The notes: generated by a model not told the origin, from the letters alone. A DNA stretch of 64,000 nt from CAIKKV01 sp044346855 (GCA_044346855.1 JBIIYJ010000002.1:1-64000); one strand, 5' to 3'; shown: positions 23,906 through 32,820, counted from the first letter of the stretch. Translations and numbers: made by a program.

Positions 23906-24649
23906 CTAGTAGCCGAGCTTGTTGTACCGTTCCTTGTTCCGGTCGTAGACGGCCTGGCCGTCCGGCCGGTTGACGCTCATGAAGACGGAGGCGGGCGTGC
24001 CGCGCGCCGCCATCAGCTCAAGCGCCCGCCCCCAGATCAGCCAGCCGCCGACCGTCATCGAAACGCCCGACAGCGGCATCAGCGCGAACTCGTACCCGGG
24101 GATCATCACCGCGGCGTCCCCGTAGGGCGCGCCGTTGTCCACCACCACGTCCGCCACGTCGGCCAGCTTCTTTCCCGAGGGGTGCGCCGAGGTCACCTTG
24201 GCCGTGTAGGCCAGCGAGGTAAACCCGATGACCTTGATGCCGCGCTCGCGGCAGGCCAGGGCCAGCTCGACCGGCCGGATGTTGCGGCCGGAAACGGAGC
24301 CCACGGCCAGCACGTCCCCCGCGCGCAGGTTGCCCGCCTTCACCGCCAGGCGGATGGTTTCAATCTCGCGGTCGAGCGGCTCGGGCCGGGGCCGGTTCTT
24401 CAGGCAGTCGGGAACCGGGTCCTGGACCGAGAAGGAAAACGTGAACGGCTGCAGGAAGGCCGGCCCGCCCGCCCGGTTGAGGAAGTCGTGCTCGTTGCTG
24501 TGGCCGATGGCGGCGAGATGCACGGTGCCGCCGTTCAGCACGCTGTCGGCCACCAGGGCGGCCGCCCGCTCCACCGCGCCGGATTGGTTTTTCTCGTAAA
24601 AGTCCAGGATGCCCCGGACCGCTTTCAGGTAATCCATCGATGCCGTCAT
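23906..24649 (-). CDS. SIS-domain protein, first paralogue
   Basis: 247 aa. Core SIS motifs: GTVHLAAIGHSNEHDFLNRA, DVLAVGSVSGRNIRPVELAL, VIGFTSLAYTAKVTSAHPSG and KKLADVADVVVDNGAPYGDA. It overlaps the upstream sugar kinase by four bases (ATGA), so the two are translationally coupled. The tandem paralogues probably form a hetero-oligomer, since SIS proteins usually work as dimers or tetramers (inference). Together with the kinase they point to an aminosugar phosphate route. Confidence 0.8.
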   Translation of the reverse strand: MTASMDYLKAVRGILDFYEKNQSGAVERAAALVADSVLNGGTVHLAAIGHSNEHDFLNRAGGPAFLQPFTFSFSVQDPVPDCLKNRPRPEPLDREIETIRLAVKAGNLRAGDVLAVGSVSGRNIRPVELALACRERGIKVIGFTSLAYTAKVTSAHPSGKKLADVADVVVDNGAPYGDAAVMIPGYEFALMPLSGVSMTVGGWLIWGRALELMAARGTPASVFMSVNRPDGQAVYDRNKERYNKLGY

Positions 24650-25656
24650 GCTTTCCCCTTCGCCGGCTTGCCGTTGGCCATCACGGCCGGCAGCGTGGCC
24701 AGCAGCCGCTCCCGCACCAGTTTCAGATCCGCCCGCACCACGCCGCTCTCCATCGCCTGCCCCAGCCCGGCCAGGGCCAGGCCGACCGACTGCGGAAAAT
24801 CGATCCGCATCGGACGCACGCGGGGCAGGAAGGCGGACACCTTCTCACACAACCGGTTCCAGTACAAGTCGGAGTGCTGGATCACCCCGCCCATGCCGAC
24901 CAGCGGAAGCGGCTCGCCTTCCGCCTTGGCCGACAGCACCAGCGACTCCAGCGTTTCCGCCAGCTCGTCGGCCGCCCCCTGCAGGATGCGCAGGGCCACC
25001 GCATCGCCCGCGCGCGCGACCTCATCCACCAGCCCGGCATACCCCGCCACCGCTGTGCGGTCGGGAAAGATGCGGACCCCTTCGTGAATGATCAGCCCGT
25101 ACAGGTCTTGACTCGTCGCCTTAAAGCCCATTTTTTTGATCACCGCCTCGTGAAGAGCCGTCCGGCGCCGCTCGTTCAGGGACGAGCGCATGGCCGCACG
25201 CAGGCCCTCGCGCCCGATCTGGTAGGCGCCGCCCCAGTCGCCCAGCAGCGGGCCGTAGCTGTCGGCATGCCGGCTGCAGTGCGTCATCGTCAGGTGCCCG
25301 AACGCGCCCGTCCCCGCCAGGGCAATAAGCGCCTGGGATTCGCCCGAGGCGGCCAGGGCCGACTCCGATTCCTTTGCATGCCACAGGACCACCTGGTGGA
25401 CCTTGAATTCGCCGAGAAATTGATAGGTGGCCGCGCCATTGCCGCCGATGAAATGCAGCGTGGCCTCGGGGTGGATGTGCTTCATGACCGCCCGGATGGC
25501 CGCCAGGGCCGCCTGCGCGCTCCGGCCGCGGCCCCAGTCCCCAGCCGCCGAACGGTCGGGATAGATGGCCGCAAAAGCCAGCGCCTCCCCCTCCAGGCTC
25601 ATCAGGAGCGCTTCGCATTTTGTCCCGCCGCCGTCGACGGCTAGTATCTGTTCCAT
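24646..25656 (-). CDS. BadF/BcrA-type ATPase, N-acetylglucosamine kinase-like
   Basis: 336 aa from ATG at 25656 (MEQILAVDGGGTKCEALLM), with AAAGG 5 bases upstream. It has the ASKHA fold: phosphate-1 AVDGGGTKCE, phosphate-2 ALIALAGTGAFG, GPLLGDWGGAYQIGREGL and an adenosine loop VGMGGVIQHSDLY. Sequences of this length and motif set are usually N-acetylglucosamine or related aminosugar kinases rather than benzoyl-CoA reductase activators, which carry a 4Fe-4S cluster not seen here. It heads the operon with two SIS proteins, a ThyA-like protein and CoaB. Confidence 0.75.
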   Translation of the reverse strand: MEQILAVDGGGTKCEALLMSLEGEALAFAAIYPDRSAAGDWGRGRSAQAALAAIRAVMKHIHPEATLHFIGGNGAATYQFLGEFKVHQVVLWHAKESESALAASGESQALIALAGTGAFGHLTMTHCSRHADSYGPLLGDWGGAYQIGREGLRAAMRSSLNERRRTALHEAVIKKMGFKATSQDLYGLIIHEGVRIFPDRTAVAGYAGLVDEVARAGDAVALRILQGAADELAETLESLVLSAKAEGEPLPLVGMGGVIQHSDLYWNRLCEKVSAFLPRVRPMRIDFPQSVGLALAGLGQAMESGVVRADLKLVRERLLATLPAVMANGKPAKGKA

Positions 25657-25708
25657 ACAACCTTTCAAAATCCAATCTCTCAAAATAGCCGGAAACACCC
25701 TCCCGTTC

Positions 25709-25740
25709 AAGACTTTCCACGGTGGAACACGGCGAACCGG
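25709..25740. repeat. Copy of the ACGGTGGAACACGG repeat
   Basis: AAGACTTTCCACGGTGGAAC plus ACGGCGAACCGG. It is the direct-orientation match of the inverted copy at 21326-21356. It is followed at 25763 by CAGGTGGCCCG, also present at 21001, so both gaps carry the same composite element. The gap 25657-25889 holds no gene. Confidence 0.7.
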
Positions 25741-25889
25741 GCGCATCTGCCAGCGTCACAAACAGGTGGCCCGAGCCGTCCCCGGCGCGGGAAACGGCCC
25801 GGCGCATCCCGCAACCCAGGCGCATACCGCGGTCAGCGCCCGCGGCTACAGCAGACGCCTTTCGCAGACGCCAGGCCGGCAGACGCCGG

Positions 25890-26963
25890 TCAGCGCCTGG
25901 CCAGTTCCGCCGAGAGGTCCAGGTAGCGCTTCACCGCCTCGCCCGGGACGTTGTAGGGGATGTGGTTGCCGATGCACATCATGTAGCCGCCGGACATCCG
26001 CCCCGTCTCCACCATGGACTCCACCATCGCCCGGATCTCGGCCGGGTTGTTGCGCATCAGGACGCGGTTGTCGCCCTCTCCGGCGATGAAACAGTTTTCG
26101 TGCTTCCGGGCGATCGCCTTGTAGTTCGTGTACGGCTCGCTGATGATGCCCCGCGCCCCGCAGGCCATGACGTCGTCCGCGAAGGCGTCCACGCAGCCGT
26201 CCACCATGAAGATCACCTCTTTCCCGGCCTTCCGCAGGATGTCCCAGTACTCCTCGTAGCGCGGGAAGATGTGGCGGCGCATCCAGGCCGGGCTGCAGAC
26301 CGGCCCGCTGGTCAGCACGATGTCGTCATGGCAGACCACGAAATTCACGGGCAGCCGCGCGAAGGCCCGGAACACCCGGCGGTTGATCTCCGCGAACTCA
26401 TCCATGATCCGGTCGAACTCCGGCTCGAGGCAGAGCTCGAGGAAATGCTCGTACCCGAACGTCAGCATCGGCCACATGAACATCGTGTTGTAGAACCCGG
26501 TGGAGGCGGACGAACCGGCCGGCGCCCGGTCCCCCCACTCCGCCGGATAGTGCTTGCGGTAGCGCTGGTAGATGATTTCCTCGCTGGCGTAATCGCCGTC
26601 CTCGACGACCCGCCAGCCCGTGAAGTCCGCCTGGGCCAGGGGGCTGAACCGCAGCATCGCCTCGCGCGACTGGAAGCGGTGCATCGCGTTTTCCTGCTGC
26701 CAGTGATCGCGGTGCGAATCGCCCCACCGCCCCTTGCTCTTGTCCGCCTGGTCGTCGGGCCGGACCTTGGGCTCGTCGGTGGCCGGCACGCCCAGGCGCA
26801 ATTGCGGAAATAGCTCCTTCATCTTCAGCCGGCAGAGCCGGGGATGCTGGTAGTAATCGATGCCGGTCAGGACCGTCTCGGCGTCGGGATCGGACCAGTG
26901 CTCCCAGTGCACGATCTGCTTCGGCCCGCGCCCCATGTACGTGTCGAAAATCGGATCACTCAT
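25890..26963 (-). CDS. Uroporphyrinogen-decarboxylase-like (URO-D fold) protein
   Basis: 357 aa, cytosolic. The C-terminal TIM barrel of the URO-D superfamily is visible: NFVVCHDDIVLTSGPVCSPAW, KEVIFMVDGCVDAFADDVMA, ARGIISEPYTNYKAIARKHE and GGYMMCIGNHIPYNVP. Besides true HemE, this superfamily includes corrinoid-dependent methyltransferases; the sugar-linked lineages in PVC-type bacteria are mostly uncharacterised. HemE-specific N-terminal motifs are lacking. It is divergent from the beta-galactosidase gene. Confidence 0.75.
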   Translation of the reverse strand: MSDPIFDTYMGRGPKQIVHWEHWSDPDAETVLTGIDYYQHPRLCRLKMKELFPQLRLGVPATDEPKVRPDDQADKSKGRWGDSHRDHWQQENAMHRFQSREAMLRFSPLAQADFTGWRVVEDGDYASEEIIYQRYRKHYPAEWGDRAPAGSSASTGFYNTMFMWPMLTFGYEHFLELCLEPEFDRIMDEFAEINRRVFRAFARLPVNFVVCHDDIVLTSGPVCSPAWMRRHIFPRYEEYWDILRKAGKEVIFMVDGCVDAFADDVMACGARGIISEPYTNYKAIARKHENCFIAGEGDNRVLMRNNPAEIRAMVESMVETGRMSGGYMMCIGNHIPYNVPGEAVKRYLDLSAELARR

Positions 26964-27180
26964 CCCGTCCCCCCCCTCGCCTCGCTGGTTTTAACCGGTT
27001 TCGCAATAGGGAAAGCCTACCACACTCCGCGGCGGGATGACGAAAAAAATTGCGAGCGGCGGGCGCAACTATGGCGCGTGCGGTCCGGGTGGCACCGGAC
27101 CCTCCACCGTTTACAGTCAAAACCCCGTGACGCCTTCGCGCTTTTCCGGTAGGATTCGGCGAGTCAATCAAGGAGCCGCC

Positions 27181-30100
27181 ATGCCTCAGGATTGGGACAA
27201 CCCCCTCGTTTTCGAACGCAACCGCGAGACCATGCACGCCCCCCTGGGCGCCTGGGCCGACGCGGACACCGCCCGCACCGGCCGCCGCCTCGTCTCCCCC
27301 TACGTGCAGCTGCTCGACGGCAACTGGAAATTCAAGTGGTTCCCCACGCCCGAAGCGGCGCCCGCCGGGTGCGCGGACCCCGCCCTGCCCGACGCCGACT
27401 GGGGCACGATGCCCGTGCCCGGCAACTGGCAGCTCCACAACACCCCCGACAAGCCGATCTACACGAACGTCGTCTACCCCTTCACCCCCACCCCGCCCCA
27501 TCCGCCCGCCGACAACCCCGCCGGCTTCTACCGCCGCACCTTCGTTATCCCACCCCCCTGGCGGGGCCGGCGGATCTACCTGGTGTTCGAGTCCGTGGAC
27601 TCCGCCGCGAAAATCTGGGTCAACGGCCGGGAAGCCGGCTACAGCCAGGACAGCCGCCTCTGCGCCGAGTTCGACATCACGGACCTCGTCGGCGAAGGCG
27701 CCAACACCCTGGCCGTCCTCGTCCCCCGCTACTGCGACGGCACCTACCTGGAGGACCAGGACTACTGGCAGATGAGCGGCATCCAGCGCTCCGTCTACCT
27801 CTACGCCAAACCCGCGGCGCACCTGCGCGACTACGCCGTGGCCACCGCCTTCGACGCCGCCTACCGGGATGCCACGCTGACCGCCTACGCCCACATGACC
27901 CCGCTGGACGACATGTCCGGCTACCGGGCCTCCTTCATGCTCTTCGACCCCGAGGGCCAGCCGCTTCTCGCGAAGCCGGTGCTGGGCGAATTCGCCGCCC
28001 ACTCCTTCCGGCATATGGATGCCGACGGCATCCTGCGGGCCGGCAGCCGGGTGACCATCCCCGTCAAGGCCCCGCGCCAGTGGTCCGCTGAAACCCCGGT
28101 TCTCTACACGCTCGTCATCACCCTGCTCGACCCCGATGGGAAGGCCGTCGACTTCGAGCGCGCGACGGTCGGCTTCCGGCAGGTCGAAATCCGGGACAGG
28201 CAGGTCCTGCTCAACGGCCGCCGGCTCGTCGTCCGCGGCGTGGACCGGCACGAGCACCACCCCGACCGCGGCCGCGCGCTGACCGAGGACGACATGGTCC
28301 GCGACATCCTCCAGATGAAGCGGCTCAACTTCAACGCCGTCCGCACCTCCCACTACCCGAACGACGTCCGCTGGTACGAGCTCTGCGACCGCTACGGGAT
28401 CTACCTCGTCGACGAGGCGAACCTGGAAACGCACGGCCTGCAGGGCGACCTGTCCAACAACCCCGACTGGGCCTACGCCTACCTCGCCCGCGCCATCCGC
28501 ATGGTCCTGCGCGACCGCAACCACCCGTCGATCCTCTTCTGGTCCCTCGGCAACGAATCCAACGTGGGCCCCAACCACGCCGCCATGGCCGCCTGGATCC
28601 GCTACCTCGACCCCACCCGGCCGGTCCAGTACGAAGGCTGCAACCCGGGCCCGGCCGTCTCCGACATCATGGCGCCCATGTACCCGCACCTGGACTGGGT
28701 GCGCCAGGTGATGGCCGATCCGGCCGAGAAGCGGCCCATGATCCTGTGCGAATACGCCTTCGCCAAGGGCAACTGCTCGGGGAACTTCTTCAAATTCTGG
28801 GACATGGTCCGCGACTACAAGTCGTTCCAGGGCGGCTTCATCTGGGAATGGCACGACAAGGCTCTGAATTTCGACCTGCCCGACGGCCGGCGCGTGTGGG
28901 GCTACGGCGGCGACCTCGGCTGCGGCTTCGACTACACGATCAGCCGGGAACACCCCAGCCAGGTGATCGACGGCCTGATGGCCGCGGATCTCACCCCGCA
29001 CCCGGGCGCCTGGGAAGTCAAGAACGTCCAGGCGCCGATCGCGTTCGCCGCCTCGGAGGCGGACGCCCTGGCCGGCACGGTCCGCGTGCTGAACCGCCAC
29101 CAGTTCATCGACCTGAGCCGCTTCACCGTGGCCTGGGAACTCCTCGAGGACGGCCGCATCCTGGCAAGCGGCCAGCTCGGCCTGCCCCCCGTGGAGCCGG
29201 GCGCCGACGTGAAGCTGGCGCTGGGGTTCGCGCGGCCAGAACCGGCGCCCGGCGCCGAATACGCCCTGAACGTCCGCGCCCTCCTCGCCGCCGACCAGCC
29301 GTGGGCCCCCCGCGGCCACGTCATCGCCTGGGCCCAATTCCCCCTGCCCCTCCGGAAGGCCGCGGTGGCGCTTGCCCCGGCCGGCTCCGTGTCGGTGGCC
29401 GCCGCAGGCGATCGCCTCACGGCGTCCGCCGCCGGCGTGACGGTGGAGTTCGACAAGGCCGCGGGCCGCTGCGTGTCGTTCAAGGTCGAGGGCCGCGAGC
29501 GCCTCGTGTCGGGCCCCCTCGAGACCGTGCGCCGGGCGCCGACGGACAACGATTTCATGCTCGGCAACCCGACCTCGTACGCGGCCGACTGGAAGCGCCA
29601 GGGCCTGGACAAGCCCCTGAACCGCCGGATCCTGGCGGTCGACTCGGCCGCCGCCGGCGGGCTGCTCTGGTTCCGGGTGGAAACGGAACTCACGGGCTCG
29701 ACGCCGGAGGCGCGGATCCTGGGCTCGCTGGAATACCGGTTCCGGGCGGACGGCTCCCTGGAAGTGGCCGAGCGGCTCGACGTGGCCGCGGCCATCCCCC
29801 ACGTGGCGCGGATCGGCGTGGAACTGGCCGTGGCTCCGGAGCTGGAGCGGGCGCAGTGGTTCGGCCGGGGGCCCTTCGAGAACTACCCCGACCGCCAGAC
29901 GGCGGCCGTGCCCGGGCGGTACGAGTCGAACGTCGCCGACTTTTTCGAAAAAGGGTACATGTGCCCCGGCGAGTGCGGCGGCCGCGGGGAGGTGCGGTGG
30001 CTGGCGCTGCGGGACGGCGCGGGCGCGGGGCTCCTGGTCAGGGGCGCGCCGCTCTTCCGGTTCAGCGCCCTGCATGTCACGGTGGACGACCTGATGGCGG

Positions 30101-30300
30101 CGGACCACGTCTGGAAGGTGACGCCGCGGCCCGAGATCTGGCTCCACCTGGACCACCGCCACATGGGCGTGGGCGGGGACACGGGCTGGTCGCGCAACGT
30201 GCATCCGGAATACATGGTCGGGCCGGGAACCTACGAGTGGTCGTTCGTCCTCCGCCCCCTGCGGGCAGGCCAGGATCCGGCCGCGGTTGCGCGGTTGTAG
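27181..30300 (+). CDS. lacZ: Glycoside hydrolase family 2 beta-galactosidase (LacZ-type)
   Basis: 1039 aa from the ATG after AAGGAGCCGCC; E. coli LacZ is about 1024. Domains in order: sugar-binding jelly roll (about 45-215), Ig-like (220-335), TIM barrel (336-625), Ig-like, and a C-terminal beta-gal small-chain domain (about 750-1030). Acid/base Glu459 lies in LGNESNVG and nucleophile Glu524 in ILCEYAFAKGN. The substrate loop VRGVDRHEHHPDRGRAL and DEANLETHGL are also intact. No signal peptide: cytoplasmic, so it needs imported galactosides. A small hairpin (GGTCCGG / CCGGACC, 27082-27101) lies upstream, and no regulator is adjacent. Confidence 0.9.
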   Translation: MPQDWDNPLVFERNRETMHAPLGAWADADTARTGRRLVSPYVQLLDGNWKFKWFPTPEAAPAGCADPALPDADWGTMPVPGNWQLHNTPDKPIYTNVVYPFTPTPPHPPADNPAGFYRRTFVIPPPWRGRRIYLVFESVDSAAKIWVNGREAGYSQDSRLCAEFDITDLVGEGANTLAVLVPRYCDGTYLEDQDYWQMSGIQRSVYLYAKPAAHLRDYAVATAFDAAYRDATLTAYAHMTPLDDMSGYRASFMLFDPEGQPLLAKPVLGEFAAHSFRHMDADGILRAGSRVTIPVKAPRQWSAETPVLYTLVITLLDPDGKAVDFERATVGFRQVEIRDRQVLLNGRRLVVRGVDRHEHHPDRGRALTEDDMVRDILQMKRLNFNAVRTSHYPNDVRWYELCDRYGIYLVDEANLETHGLQGDLSNNPDWAYAYLARAIRMVLRDRNHPSILFWSLGNESNVGPNHAAMAAWIRYLDPTRPVQYEGCNPGPAVSDIMAPMYPHLDWVRQVMADPAEKRPMILCEYAFAKGNCSGNFFKFWDMVRDYKSFQGGFIWEWHDKALNFDLPDGRRVWGYGGDLGCGFDYTISREHPSQVIDGLMAADLTPHPGAWEVKNVQAPIAFAASEADALAGTVRVLNRHQFIDLSRFTVAWELLEDGRILASGQLGLPPVEPGADVKLALGFARPEPAPGAEYALNVRALLAADQPWAPRGHVIAWAQFPLPLRKAAVALAPAGSVSVAAAGDRLTASAAGVTVEFDKAAGRCVSFKVEGRERLVSGPLETVRRAPTDNDFMLGNPTSYAADWKRQGLDKPLNRRILAVDSAAAGGLLWFRVETELTGSTPEARILGSLEYRFRADGSLEVAERLDVAAAIPHVARIGVELAVAPELERAQWFGRGPFENYPDRQTAAVPGRYESNVADFFEKGYMCPGECGGRGEVRWLALRDGAGAGLLVRGAPLFRFSALHVTVDDLMAADHVWKVTPRPEIWLHLDHRHMGVGGDTGWSRNVHPEYMVGPGTYEWSFVLRPLRAGQDPAAVARL

Positions 30301-30340
30301 ACGCGGGCTCTTCATCAAAAGCGCACGTCCTTTGCGCCTT

Positions 30341-30357
30341 TGAAACGAACGGTTTCA
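30341..30357. promoter_or_regulatory. Inverted repeat upstream of the copper-storage-like gene
   Basis: TGAAAC-GAACG-GTTTCA is a perfect 6-bp inverted repeat with a 5-base centre, 65 bp before the ATG. It could be an operator for a metal-responsive or other dimeric regulator. Only this single copy is seen. Confidence 0.35.
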
Positions 30358-30421
30358 GGCGCCCTCCGATGGCCCCGCCTCCCCTTCGAAGGTAGGATGG
30401 CGGGGTCAAAAGGAGACAACC

Positions 30422-30760
30422 ATGCGCCAGCTCTCCCTCCGCTGCATCGAAGCCTGCAACCGCTGCGCCTCCGAATGCGATCGCTGCGCCACCTCATGCC
30501 TGCAGGAAGAGGACATCAAGATGATGGCGCGCTGCATCGCGCTGGACCAGCAGTGCGCCCTCCTCTGCCGGACAACTGCTGCGTTCATGGCGCAGGGCTC
30601 GGACTTCGCCCAGGATCTCTGCCGGGTCTGCGAAGACGTATGCCGGGCCTGCGGCGAGGAATGCCGCATGCACGAGGTTGAGGCGTGCCAGCGCTGCGCC
30701 GACGCCTGCGAACGCTGCGCCAGCGAATGCGAAAAGCTGGCCGCCGCCTCGGTCGCCTGA
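30422..30760 (+). CDS. Four-helix-bundle copper-storage protein (DUF326, Csp3-like)
   Basis: 112 aa with 19 cysteines, mostly in CxxxC/CxxC spacing along four helices (for example CNRCASECDRCATSC and CQRCADACERCASEC). This is the Csp pattern in which helices line a core that binds many Cu(I) ions. There is no signal peptide or Tat motif, so it fits cytosolic Csp3 rather than exported Csp1. AAAAGGAGACAACC precedes the ATG. A terminator follows at 30782, so the gene is monocistronic. Copper binding is expected from the family, not shown. Confidence 0.85.
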   Translation: MRQLSLRCIEACNRCASECDRCATSCLQEEDIKMMARCIALDQQCALLCRTTAAFMAQGSDFAQDLCRVCEDVCRACGEECRMHEVEACQRCADACERCASECEKLAAASVA

Positions 30761-30781
30761 CCGGGGGATGGCTCCCCTTTC

Positions 30782-30825
30782 ACGCGGAGACACGGACTTC
30801 GGTTCGTTCTCCGCGTCTTTTTTTT
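30782..30825 (+). terminator. Rho-independent terminator after the copper-storage-like gene
   Basis: Stem ACGCGGAGA / TCTCCGCGT (30782-30790 and 30808-30816) with a 17-base loop, followed by eight T residues (30818-30825). Confidence 0.8.
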
Positions 30826-30841
30826 GCCGGGAGAGCCCCTC

Positions 30842-31750
30842 TCACCCGACAAACCAGCGGATCTCGTTCCGCATCGGCAGGTCCTCGAACGCCAGGGTGT
30901 AGGGGTCGCAGCGCCGGTAGACGTTCCGCCCGTCCGTCCGCAGCACCAGCCAGCCGAAATCCCACCCCCGGCTCCGGTAGCGCAGGGGCGCGCCTGGCGC
31001 CACGCGGATCATCGGATGTGTCCCCGCAATGAACAGCTTCTGCTCGCGGTAGTAATAGCAGGACCCGACCTCCACGAACAAGTCATGCCTCGGGGCGCCC
31101 GCCTCGCCGCCCAGCCCGGCGCACACGCCCGCGATGCCGGCCTTGACGGAACAGCCGCCCGCGAACGCCTCGGCCAGCGCCGCCACCGAGCCGGACAGGA
31201 CCCCGCCGTCCGCGTCATGGTGCAGGACCGGCTCCCAGCGGTCGCGGAGGAAATACCTGAAGAACCCGAAATCGTAGATGAAATTGTGGCTGGGCGCGTT
31301 CGTCCCCTGGTCCCAGCTGTCCAGCACATGATACTTCGGCATGTTCGCGGGCGGCTGGTCGGGCGAACGGCCGATGGCGCCGGAGGCGGGCAGCCCGTCC
31401 AGGTGGGGCCGGGCAATCGACTGCGAGCCGTCCTGGTTGTAGAGGAAGAACGACAGGGAGGGGCGCGCGCCGAAACCGGTCGGCAGCTCGACCGGCTGGC
31501 GCAGGCTCATGATGCCCGCGGACCAGCGGTCCTCGACCAGGTAGGTCACGCCGAATTCCGCCACCTCGAGAATGGGCTCCGGATTGGAGGACGCCACGTC
31601 GATATGCTCGTTGTGGATGAACTCCGTGCCGATCCTCAGGTCCGCCCCCCGGCGGATCCCGTCCGCCAGCGCGGCCGCGCTCCCTTTGGCAATGCGGCGG
31701 TCGGAGGCCAGCTCAAGAACGCAGGTCCATTGATTCATGACGCGCACCAT
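30842..31750 (-). CDS. Conserved-looking hypothetical protein coupled to a URO-D-like gene
   Basis: 302 aa. No signal peptide or membrane segment. Strand-rich with many aromatic residues: TEFIHNEHIDVASSNPEPIL, APSHNFIYDFGFFRYFLRD, FVEVGSCYYYREQKLFIAG and WDFGWLVLRTDGRNVYRR. Its ATG directly follows the TGA of the upstream URO-D-like gene, with GGAG six bases before; an in-frame ATG at 31738 is an alternative. Tight coupling implies a shared pathway with that protein. I do not recognise the family. Confidence 0.65.
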   Translation of the reverse strand: MVRVMNQWTCVLELASDRRIAKGSAAALADGIRRGADLRIGTEFIHNEHIDVASSNPEPILEVAEFGVTYLVEDRWSAGIMSLRQPVELPTGFGARPSLSFFLYNQDGSQSIARPHLDGLPASGAIGRSPDQPPANMPKYHVLDSWDQGTNAPSHNFIYDFGFFRYFLRDRWEPVLHHDADGGVLSGSVAALAEAFAGGCSVKAGIAGVCAGLGGEAGAPRHDLFVEVGSCYYYREQKLFIAGTHPMIRVAPGAPLRYRSRGWDFGWLVLRTDGRNVYRRCDPYTLAFEDLPMRNEIRWFVG

Positions 31751-32767
31751 TCACCTCTCCAGCGCTGCCTGCGCCATGGCCTCCAGGTTCCGGGGCGGCA
31801 CATTGGGCAGAAGGGCCTCGTGGCTGGGGCTAACGATCAGCCGCGGTCCCAGCAGCCGCTTCAGCCGCCGGACCTCCGCCCGCACCTCCTCCGCCGTCCC
31901 GTGCACCATCAGTTCCTGGGTGTCTACGCCGCCCATGAAGGAGATCCGACCCTTGAAATCGCGGGCCAGAGTTTCGGCATCCATATCGGCCGCCCTGGCC
32001 TGGAGCGGATGGAGCCCGTCGACCCCGGCGTCGATGAGCCGGCCGATCACCTTGTGAATCGCACCGCAGGAATGAAGAATGGCCTGGTAGCCGTGCGCGT
32101 GAGCCTGTTGCGTGAAACGCTCGAACCAGGGGAGAATAAACTGGTCGAACTGCGCCGGCCCGCAGATCAGGTCGAGCTGCGTCCCGAAATCGTTTCCGAA
32201 AAAATAGCCGTCCACGAGGCTGCCGGCCTTCTTGAAAAAACGCTCGTTCGCTTCGAAGTAAAAGCCGCACACCCGGTCCGTCACGCCCTGCACCACCTCC
32301 GGATGGGTATACATTTTCACCATGTAATTCTCCATCCCGAACAGGTCCATGACATTGTGGTAAAAGCACGTCCAGAACCCGCTGGCCCGGTAAAAATCGC
32401 CCGCCCGGCCCAGCGCCTCCAGGCACTGGTCGAATTTCAGGCAATCGGGATCCGGCCAGGGAAACCCGTCCAGCTCGCGCACGTCCTCGCAATCCGCCAG
32501 CGGCCCGGACTGGCCGTGGCTTTTCTTCTCCAGCCCGGCGGTGAACATCCCCCGGCCCTGGGGGTCGCGGTAGGCGTCGGAAAAAAATTGGGGACAGATC
32601 CAGCGGACGTCGTCCTTCAGCTTCAGCCTCAGTTCCTCCTCGGATTTTGTCCCGAAATACGAATGAAGCCCCGGCCAGCTGTCAGGGTGGGGATTGCCCA
32701 GCCACAACCCGCAGCGGTCCGCGGGTTTCCCGGCGATAATGGAACGGATCCGTTCGCGACTGTTCAT
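31751..32767 (-). CDS. URO-D-fold protein, second in the window
   Basis: 338 aa from ATG at 32767 (MNSRERIRSIIAGKPADRCG); ATGs at 32776 and 32779 are alternatives. The typical URO-D-like start RERIRSIIAGKPADR is present, followed by the barrel: DVRELDGFPWPDPD, FDQFILPWFERFTQQAHAHG, ILHSCGAIHKVIGRLIDAGV and ISFMGGVDTQELMVHG. The CGAIH and GGVDTQ motifs are shared with corrinoid methyltransferase-like and other URO-D relatives. It is translationally coupled to an unknown 302-aa protein. Substrate unknown; haem synthesis is unlikely. Confidence 0.75.
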   Translation of the reverse strand: MNSRERIRSIIAGKPADRCGLWLGNPHPDSWPGLHSYFGTKSEEELRLKLKDDVRWICPQFFSDAYRDPQGRGMFTAGLEKKSHGQSGPLADCEDVRELDGFPWPDPDCLKFDQCLEALGRAGDFYRASGFWTCFYHNVMDLFGMENYMVKMYTHPEVVQGVTDRVCGFYFEANERFFKKAGSLVDGYFFGNDFGTQLDLICGPAQFDQFILPWFERFTQQAHAHGYQAILHSCGAIHKVIGRLIDAGVDGLHPLQARAADMDAETLARDFKGRISFMGGVDTQELMVHGTAEEVRAEVRRLKRLLGPRLIVSPSHEALLPNVPPRNLEAMAQAALER

Positions 32768-32820
32768 GCCCTGCATCATACAGGAAGACTGGAACGATGG
32801 GAATGGAAGAAAAATGTCCC

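Noticed and set aside
23148..24649. SIS proteins as MurQ (MurNAc-6-P etherase)
   Set aside because: Both are about 246 aa, shorter than MurQ, and lack its C-terminal helical part; they look like UPF0309-type SIS proteins. The salvage route here appears to be AmgK-MurU.
27061..27180. Riboswitch upstream of the beta-galactosidase gene
   Set aside because: Only a single 7-bp hairpin is visible and no conserved aptamer pattern could be recognised.
26956..30318. 1120-codon open frame antisense to the beta-galactosidase gene
   Set aside because: Its composition is the reverse-complement echo of GC-biased codons (Val/Arg/Gly/Asp low complexity), with no domain, while the sense frame has full GH2 catalytic motifs.
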